A stretch of DNA of 6,447 nucleotides from IOR16 sp034927775. GTDB lineage: Bacteria > Bacillota > Clostridia > Peptostreptococcales > Anaerovoracaceae. The stretch's first letter is position 1, and each line of letters begins with the position of its first letter. The stretch covers positions 1-6,447 of the forward strand of contig JAYFPL010000130.1 in NCBI GenBank assembly GCA_034927775.1, written 5' to 3'. Positions 1 through 4,031 of the stretch are shown piece after piece. The notes beneath the pieces are model-generated. The model worked only from the letters and a program-made list of their open reading frames with translations, was not told where the DNA came from and did no database searches. A program made the translations under genes and the position numbers.

Positions 1-528
1 GATAGTGGGGATGAGGATGTAATGAAGGAAGCACCTCGTCAGCCGAAAGAAAGTTTATTTGCGCATGGAGGGCTGGCACTGACCATTTTCTATGGGGTAG
101 TTATTGGTTTCTTGACTTTAAGTGCATTCCTTTTTGTACCAATTGAGACATTAATTTTACAGGGAAGTTCGGTAACTTATACTGCGGTGAAAGAGATTCT
201 ATCTAATCCATTGATTTATATAAAATCTCAAACGTATGCTTTTACAATTTTGTCTATTTCACAGTTGTTCCATGCGATTGGTATGCGTAATGTAAAAAAA
301 TCTATTTTTAGGATAAATCATCTTGCCAATCGAATGATGATTATTGCATTTGTAGTTGGATTTACACTGCAGATTGCTGTAACTGAGATTTCATTTTTAA
401 CTAATTTATTTGGAACGGTTGCCCTTTCCTTAAGGGAATGGTGTATTTTAACTGGTCTTGCAACGGTTCCTCTCTGGTTCCATGAACTATTTGTGTTATT
501 TGGATACCTAAAGAAAAAAACTATATAA
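1..528 (+). CDS. Type II cation-transporting P-type ATPase (calcium-type), C-terminal part only
   Basis: The reading frame is open at the left edge of the window, so this is the last 175 residues of a larger pump; the ATG at 22 is internal. The visible part opens with a cytoplasmic loop (DVMKEAPRQPKESLF) matching the conserved PPRxPKE-type loop between M6 and M7 of Ca2+/cation ATPases. Four hydrophobic segments follow, at about residues 23-47, 77-95, 112-130 and 147-170, corresponding to M7-M10. The second contains the family-typical AFTxLxxSQLFHA stretch, followed by MRN, and the loop before M10 reads FGTVALSLREW. This is the cation ATPase C-terminal domain. The phosphorylation site (DKTGT) and nucleotide domain lie outside the window, so the transported ion (Ca2+ most likely) is inferred from family resemblance. 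The protein would sit in the cytoplasmic membrane. It ends with TAA, 18 nt before a terminator, so it appears to be the last gene of its transcript. Confidence 0.9.
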   Translation, partial: DSGDEDVMKEAPRQPKESLFAHGGLALTIFYGVVIGFLTLSAFLFVPIETLILQGSSVTYTAVKEILSNPLIYIKSQTYAFTILSISQLFHAIGMRNVKKSIFRINHLANRMMIIAFVVGFTLQIAVTEISFLTNLFGTVALSLREWCILTGLATVPLWFHELFVLFGYLKKKTI

Positions 529-546
529 AAAATAAAAACTTATAAA

Positions 547-577
547 CTCTACAAATTGTAATTTGTAGAGGTTTTTC
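547..577 (+). terminator. Intrinsic terminator after the P-type ATPase
   Basis: A perfect inverted repeat, CTCTACAAATT at 547-557 and AATTTGTAGAG at 560-570, is followed by G and five T (571-576). The practical stem is about 9-10 bp with a short loop. It is AT-rich but well formed. The upstream A-rich stretch gives it some bidirectional character, but no minus-strand gene is present to use it. Confidence 0.85.
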
Positions 578-602
578 GAAATAATTATGGTGGATTGTGG
601 GG

Positions 603-631
603 TTGACGATAAGTCTTATAGCTTGTATAAT
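603..631 (+). promoter_or_regulatory. Consensus sigma-A promoter for the hydrogenase unit
   Basis: TTGACG at 603-608 and a perfect TATAAT at 626-631 are separated by 17 bp, the optimal spacing. Transcription would start near 638, leaving a leader of about 70 nt before the ATG at 711. I see no obvious operator palindrome around it. The promoter lies inside the longest possible open frame of the next gene (GTG at 597), which rules out that upstream start. Confidence 0.88.
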
Positions 632-691
632 AGAATGGCGTATAAGATTCGGGAGAAATCCAATTTACAGACAGAAAAACACAAAAGTGCT

Positions 692-700
692 AGGAAGGAG
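692..700 (+). promoter_or_regulatory. Ribosome binding site that fixes the start of the small Fe-S protein
   Basis: AGGAAGGAG at 692-700 lies 10 nt before the ATG at 711. It is the only good Shine-Dalgarno sequence in the leader and it decides between the ATG at 711 and the GTG at 597, which overlaps the promoter. Confidence 0.85.
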
Positions 701-710
701 ACTGCATACT

Positions 711-986
711 ATGGTAAATGATATAAAGGTCGAGGTTTGTGTTTGCACAGAATGTGTGATGCGAGGCGCAATGGATTTGGTTGAATCCGTAGAAAGCTTA
801 AAAAAGCTGAAAAGATATTTGGGTTTTGAGGGCAATATTAACGTAGAAACAAATAAATGTTTGGGTAATAAAAAAGATGGGCACCATTCTCTGGTTGCTG
901 CAATTAATGGAAAAGTAATGGAAAATGCGGATAGTGAAACGGTAATGGAAAAAGTAATTAGTATGATAAAGAAGGACGTGAAGTAA
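711..986 (+). CDS. Small thioredoxin-like Fe-S protein (NuoE/HydC-like), probable hydrogenase partner
   Basis: A 91-residue protein. Residues 10-20 (CVCTECVMRGA) resemble the CxTxxCxxRGA segment of the thioredoxin-like [2Fe-2S] ferredoxin domain of NuoE, HndA and HydC. Residues 50-70 (CLGN, then a VAAINGKV strand) match the second half of that domain (CLGxC...VxVNGKV). The usual ligand set is Cx4C plus Cx3C. Here C10 and C15 give Cx4C and C50 is present, but the fourth position is K54; C12 is an additional cysteine that could replace it. The protein is only the Fe-S lobe, with no NuoE N-terminal helical bundle. It is predicted to be soluble and cytoplasmic. It is the first gene after the promoter, and the hydrogenase start lies 2 nt past its stop, so an electron-transfer or assembly role with that enzyme is likely. 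The domain assignment is from visible motifs; cluster type and function are inference. Confidence 0.72.
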   Translation: MVNDIKVEVCVCTECVMRGAMDLVESVESLKKLKRYLGFEGNINVETNKCLGNKKDGHHSLVAAINGKVMENADSETVMEKVISMIKKDVK

Positions 987-988
987 TC

Positions 989-2488
989 TTGAGAGGCATT
1001 TATACACCAGTAACAAACATTAGGAGACAAGTATTTGCAGAGGTTGCAAGGTTAGCATATGAAGGAGGAGATTACTCTCGTGTTGAGGAGATTCCTTTTC
1101 GAATTATCCCCGGAGAAGTACCTACATATCGGGATAGTATTTTTTTAGAAAGAGCGATTGTAGGAGAACGAATTCGTCTGGCTATTGGACTACCGTTGTA
1201 TCCGTCAGATCAGCCGACTCATATTTCGAAAGGTGTAGAAGAAAGTGCCATTACTGAGAAGGTTTATGAACCTCCTCTCATTAATGTCATTCCTTTTGCG
1301 TGCAACGCATGTAAAGAAAAAAGTGTTCAAGTAACTGACAATTGTAGAGGCTGCTTGGCTCATCCGTGTACTTCTGTTTGTCCGGTAAAAGCCATCAGTA
1401 TTCAAAACGGAAAATCGGTGATTGATAATGAAAAATGCATTCGCTGTGGACGTTGTGTTGATATCTGTCCATATCATGCAATTGTAAAATTCGATCGACC
1501 ATGTGCGGCTGCTTGCGGAGTGGACGCAATTGAAAGTGATCATCTTGGACGTGCGAAAATCAATTATGATAAATGTGTTTCCTGTGGTATGTGTCTGGTA
1601 AATTGTCCATTTGGAGCGATTGCGGATAAGTCTCAATTGTTTCAGCTAATTCATGCGATTAAAAATGGAGAAAATGTGATAGCGGAAATTGCACCTGCCT
1701 TTGTCGGACAGTTTGGACCGCTTGCGACACCGGAAAAAGTGAAGGCAGCTCTTAAGTTATTAGGATTTTCTAAAGTCGTAGAGGTTGCAATTGGTGCGGA
1801 CTTGGGGGCAATTGAGGAAGCACATCATTACATTCATAAGATTGCCAGTGGTGAAGAACCGTTTTTGGCCACTTCTTGCTGCCCGGCTTGGTCGGTTATG
1901 GCGAAAAGGGATTTTCCGGAAGTTGCACCTTATGTTTCTGACTCACTTACACCTATGGTCGCAACTGCCCGTATTATAAAAAATGAAAATCCAGATTCAA
2001 AGGTTGTATTCATTGGACCTTGTGCGGCTAAGAAATTGGAAGCTTCTAGAAAATCAGTTCGAAGTGATGTGGATTTTGTTATTACTTTTGAAGAATTGAT
2101 GGGTATGTTTGTTGCAAAAGGCATTGAATTTGGCGATATAGAAACGAATGAAGTCTTTGATGATGCGACTGCTGCAGGTCGCGGTTATAGTGTTGCCGGA
2201 GGTGTTGCAGATGCGATTGCAAATTGTGTCGATGAACTTTATCCGGATAGTGACATTAAGATTGATCGTGCAGAGGGGTTACGAGAGTGTGCAAAGATGC
2301 TTCGAATTGCGAAAGCCGGAAAAAGAGACGGGTACCTCATGGAGGGAATGGCGTGTCCCGGTGGCTGTGTTGGCGGAGCCGGAACTATGATGTCCTTTGC
2401 AAAAGCATCGGCTGCTGTAAAAGAGTTTCAAAATTCAAGTGAAGATAAAATTGCTACAAAGAGCAAGTATGCAAGCAAAGAAGAGTGA
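989..2488 (+). CDS. hydA: [FeFe] hydrogenase, group-B type, with ferredoxin-like N-terminal domain
   Basis: A 499-residue protein catalysing 2H+ + 2e- = H2 in the cytoplasm, normally with ferredoxin as electron carrier. The H-cluster domain fills the C-terminal half. Motif L1 is TSCCPAW (296-301 region; C297 the expected proton-relay residue, C298 a cluster ligand), L2 is GPCAAKK (343-349; ligand C345), and L3 is MACPGGCVGG (454-463; ligands C456 and C460). The N-terminal region (103-210) holds 16 cysteines. Two classical [4Fe-4S] motifs sit at C150/153/156/160-P and C196/199/202/206-P; the others are C105, C108, C119, C122, C127, C131, C172 and C176. The N-terminus (YTPVTNIRRQVFAEVARLAYE) and the PCAAKK form of L2 resemble the group B monomeric family rather than the classical CpI type. 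The start is TTG at 989: no other start lies between the in-frame stop at 959-961 and this codon, and the family N-terminus begins here. AAGGA upstream is spaced rather far (about 12 nt), so coupling to the preceding gene is likely. Maturases HydEFG are not in the window. Confidence 0.93.
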   Translation: MRGIYTPVTNIRRQVFAEVARLAYEGGDYSRVEEIPFRIIPGEVPTYRDSIFLERAIVGERIRLAIGLPLYPSDQPTHISKGVEESAITEKVYEPPLINVIPFACNACKEKSVQVTDNCRGCLAHPCTSVCPVKAISIQNGKSVIDNEKCIRCGRCVDICPYHAIVKFDRPCAAACGVDAIESDHLGRAKINYDKCVSCGMCLVNCPFGAIADKSQLFQLIHAIKNGENVIAEIAPAFVGQFGPLATPEKVKAALKLLGFSKVVEVAIGADLGAIEEAHHYIHKIASGEEPFLATSCCPAWSVMAKRDFPEVAPYVSDSLTPMVATARIIKNENPDSKVVFIGPCAAKKLEASRKSVRSDVDFVITFEELMGMFVAKGIEFGDIETNEVFDDATAAGRGYSVAGGVADAIANCVDELYPDSDIKIDRAEGLRECAKMLRIAKAGKRDGYLMEGMACPGGCVGGAGTMMSFAKASAAVKEFQNSSEDKIATKSKYASKEE

Positions 2489-2496
2489 TACTATTA

Positions 2497-2526
2497 GACG
2501 TAGGCAGATTTGCCTGCGTCTTTTTC
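2497..2526 (+). terminator. Intrinsic terminator after the hydrogenase
   Basis: A 10-bp stem, GACGTAGGCA (2497-2506) with TGCCTGCGTC (2511-2520), contains one G-U pair, closes on a GATT loop and is followed by TTTTT. It begins 8 nt after the hydrogenase stop. Confidence 0.92.
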
Positions 2527-2552
2527 CATAAGCGTTCAGAGGGGAGTCAGCT

Positions 2553-3125
2553 ATGTATTTGTATTATACAAAAAATATACCTGAGAGGGAAAGTCGGGAT
2601 CTCCTTTATCAAGCATTAAAAAAATATGGCATGCAGACTGGGATAAAAGATTTATATGAGAAAGAAATTATTATAAGAGAAGGACTTCATGGGAAACCTT
2701 ATATTAGTCAGCCTTATATTGATAAAATTAATTTTTCAGTTTCTCATAGCAAATCTTATTGGGTATGCTTAATTGATAGAGGTACCGTTGGAATAGATAT
2801 TGAAGATAAATACAGAGATCTTTCCAATGAACGAATTTTACGTCTGGCAAAACGTTTTTTTGCAAAGCAAGAGTACGCCTTTGTAAGGGAATTTGGCAAT
2901 GAAGCTTTTTATCAAGTTTGGGTAAGAAAGGAAGCCTTTATTAAATGCAAAGGAACAGGGATATCAGAAAATTTAAAAAGTTTTTCTGTCATTGATGAGG
3001 AAGGTGAGTTTCAGCAACAAATAGAAGGGCTTTGGATGAACGCACTTACTTTACCGATACCGATTTACAGTGCTTATTGTTGCAAATCAAAAGAAACAGA
3101 AATACAAATTATAGAGAATTTTTAG
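2553..3125 (+). CDS. 4'-phosphopantetheinyl transferase, Sfp type
   Basis: A 190-residue cytoplasmic enzyme that moves the 4'-phosphopantetheine arm of coenzyme A to a conserved serine on acyl or peptidyl carrier proteins. Family motifs appear in order: GKPY (47-50), NFSVSHS (60-66, with the CoA-contacting H65), VGIDIE (79-84, with Mg-binding D82 and E84), and WVRKEAFIKCKGTGI (123-137, with E127 and K131 of the WxxKEAxxK signature). It is somewhat shorter than Bacillus Sfp (about 224 residues), mostly at the ends. The start ATG is supported by AGAGGGGAG at 2538-2546, 6 nt upstream. No carrier protein, NRPS or PKS gene is nearby, so the substrate cannot be told from context; it could be fatty-acid ACP or a distant biosynthetic cluster. 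It follows a strong terminator with only 27 nt between and no promoter that I can recognise. recX begins 18 nt after its stop. Confidence 0.92.
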   Translation: MYLYYTKNIPERESRDLLYQALKKYGMQTGIKDLYEKEIIIREGLHGKPYISQPYIDKINFSVSHSKSYWVCLIDRGTVGIDIEDKYRDLSNERILRLAKRFFAKQEYAFVREFGNEAFYQVWVRKEAFIKCKGTGISENLKSFSVIDEEGEFQQQIEGLWMNALTLPIPIYSAYCCKSKETEIQIIENF

Positions 3126-3143
3126 GAGGCAACAAAAGAAAAA

Positions 3144-3614
3144 ATGCAAAAAAAGACTGTCAATTCAGGAAGAACTGCAAAAGATGAAGCAATGATATTT
3201 TTAAGATATCGTGATCATACTGCCTTGGAAGTTTCAAACCATTTAAAACAAAAAGAATATAATGAGAAAGAAATAGAAGAATGTTTAGATTTTCTTTTAG
3301 ATTCTCATTTTATTGATGATGACCGATATTGTGAAAATTATCTTCGCTATGCTTTAATGAAAGGAAAAGGATCTCTGCGATTACGGCAGGAACTTATAAA
3401 TAAAGGTTTGAATGACGAAATCATTCGGATTCACATAGAAGAAATTTTAGATGAGGAAATGGAATATTCAAATGCAATGAAGCAGGTTGAAAAGATAGTT
3501 TCTGGCGTTAAAGCCGATGAGAAGTTGATTGCAAAAGTTGGAAGAAGATTGTCTTATTTAGGGTATCCTACAGGATTGATTTATCGTATTTTAAATCAGC
3601 TTCGTGGCGATTGA
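3144..3614 (+). CDS. recX: RecX, regulator of RecA
   Basis: A 156-residue, charged, helical protein. RecX binds RecA filaments and modulates their ATPase and strand-exchange activity during recombination and the SOS response. The recognisable pattern is the three-repeat RecX fold: an N-terminal segment AMIFLRYRDHTALEVSNHLKQ (about 16-36), then EEIEE-like helix and the signature FIDDDRYCENYLR (about 56-68), then KGKGSLRLRQELINKGL (about 73-89), and a C-terminal repeat ending in GRRLSYLGYPTGLIYRIL. Length is normal for the family. Its AGGAGG (3124-3129) overlaps the TAG of the PPTase gene, so the two are probably co-translated. The 14-nt gap from that site to the ATG is longer than ideal, but no in-frame alternative start exists upstream. 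No LexA-type operator or convincing terminator follows it; the ileS promoter begins 11 nt after its stop. Confidence 0.9.
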   Translation: MQKKTVNSGRTAKDEAMIFLRYRDHTALEVSNHLKQKEYNEKEIEECLDFLLDSHFIDDDRYCENYLRYALMKGKGSLRLRQELINKGLNDEIIRIHIEEILDEEMEYSNAMKQVEKIVSGVKADEKLIAKVGRRLSYLGYPTGLIYRILNQLRGD

Positions 3615-3624
3615 TGACAAATGG

Positions 3625-3653
3625 TTGACAAGTTAGTCGCCTTTCGTTACAAT
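3625..3653 (+). promoter_or_regulatory. Consensus sigma-A promoter for T-box/ileS
   Basis: TTGACA at 3625-3630 and TACAAT at 3648-3653 are separated by 17 bp. Transcription would begin near 3660, just before the T-box Stem I sequence. This is the strongest promoter match in the window. Confidence 0.9.
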
Positions 3654-3883
3654 GAAAGAGTTATAGGTAAAAAAGCGATGATAGAGAGAGTACGCTGTAT
3701 GCAAATACCTTACAGAGAGGCGTTGGTGGTGAGATAATGCCGGAAAGCAGCAGACGGAAAATCACTCTTTAGCTGATTTTCTGAACGATTCAAATTTTAT
3801 TTTAATATAATATTTTGAATGAGTAAGAAAATCCGTTTCTGCCCGTTAAGCAGATAAAAGTGGCTGGCATTTTTGCTAGCTAT

Positions 3884-3915
3884 TAGGGTGGTACCGCGGT
3901 TTATAATCGTCCCTA
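3884..3915 (+). promoter_or_regulatory. T-box antiterminator with tRNA acceptor-end binding bulge
   Basis: TAGGG (3884-3888) pairs with CCCTA (3911-3915) and GCG (3896-3898) pairs with CGT (3908-3910). These flank the canonical 7-nt bulge UGGUACC at 3889-3895. UGGU would pair with 5'-ACCA, fitting the A73 discriminator of tRNA-Ile. The CCCTA strand is also the 5' arm of the terminator, so the two structures exclude each other. Confidence 0.92.
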
Positions 3916-3950
3916 GATTTTCCCAATAGGAAAATTTAGGGATTTTTTTT
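3910..3950 (+). terminator. Regulated terminator of the T-box leader
   Basis: A 14-bp stem, 3910-3923 with 3929-3942, contains one G-U pair, closes on a 5-nt CAATA loop and is followed by eight T (3943-3950). It competes with the antiterminator for the CCCTA segment. Because no clear terminator follows recX, it probably also limits readthrough from upstream. Confidence 0.95.
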
Positions 3951-3991
3951 ATCTAATAAATTCATTTGATATTATTGGATAATAGAGTTTC

Positions 3992-4013
3992 AGAGTGACC
4001 ATGTCACTTTTTT
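3992..4013 (+). other. Hairpin with U-tract just before the ileS ribosome binding site
   Basis: AGTGAC (3994-3999) and GTCACT (4003-4008) form a perfect 6-bp stem over a CAT triloop, extendable to 8 bp with a G-U and an A-T pair, running into TTTTTT (4008-4013). It has the form of a short intrinsic terminator and ends 1 nt before AGAAAGGG (4014-4021), the ileS ribosome binding site. It may be a weak second terminator, an mRNA-stabilising hairpin, or a translational element. Whether it acts is unknown. Confidence 0.5.
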
Positions 4014-4031
4014 AGAAAGGGTAAAAAAAGC

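Larger units (their letters stand above)
3660..3950 (+). promoter_or_regulatory. T-box riboswitch (tRNA-Ile sensing) controlling ileS
   Basis: All the main T-box elements are visible. Stem I begins with AAAGC and GATGAT (K-turn region, 3672-3682), the AGAGAG strand and AGTA (3689-3692, 5' side of the specifier loop). It continues with the AG bulge CAGAGAGG (3713-3720) and the GGTG apical loop (from 3725). The 3' strand carries GAAAATCAC, giving specifier AUC (Ile) at 3761-3763, closed by CTCTTTAGC pairing back to the start. An AT-rich stem (about 3788-3818) and a TCTGC/GCAGA stem (3838-3854) lie between. Stem III is at 3861-3882 with a TTTT loop. The T-box sequence AGGGTGGTACCGCGG is at 3885-3899. 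Uncharged tRNA-Ile should pair at the specifier and through its NCCA end, stabilising the antiterminator; charged tRNA lets the terminator form. Confidence 0.96.

Noticed and set aside
597..710. N-terminal extension of the small Fe-S protein from a GTG at 597
   Set aside because: It would overlap the consensus promoter at 603-631, has no ribosome binding site, and the extra residues do not resemble the family. The ATG at 711 has a strong AGGAAGGAG.
665..1636. Minus-strand open frames opposite the Fe-S protein and hydrogenase
   Set aside because: They are antisense shadows of well-supported plus-strand genes, have no recognisable motifs, and are rich in Phe, Ser, Thr and Ile, as expected from reverse complements of coding DNA.
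1785..2390. Open frames in other phases inside the hydrogenase gene (plus 1785-1979 and 2148-2390, minus 1930-2124)
   Set aside because: They lie wholly inside the H-cluster domain coding region and show no independent start signals or domain resemblance.
3606..3641. Possible recX terminator: GGCGATTGA pairing with TTAGTCGCC
   Set aside because: The 9-bp stem needs two G-U pairs, has an 18-nt loop, overlaps the ileS -35 element and is followed by a broken T-run (CTTTCGTT). It may be chance or a very weak terminator.
3785..3822. AT-rich inverted repeat ATTCAAA/TTTGAAT as a separate element or protein operator
   Set aside because: It sits between Stem I and Stem III of the T-box leader, where an intervening stem is expected, so it is best explained as part of that RNA.
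3966..3985. Second ileS promoter downstream of the T-box (TTGATA and TAATAG)
   Set aside because: The two hexamers are only 8 bp apart, and no -35 lies at proper distance from the TAATAG or GATAAT. A promoter here would also bypass the T-box control.
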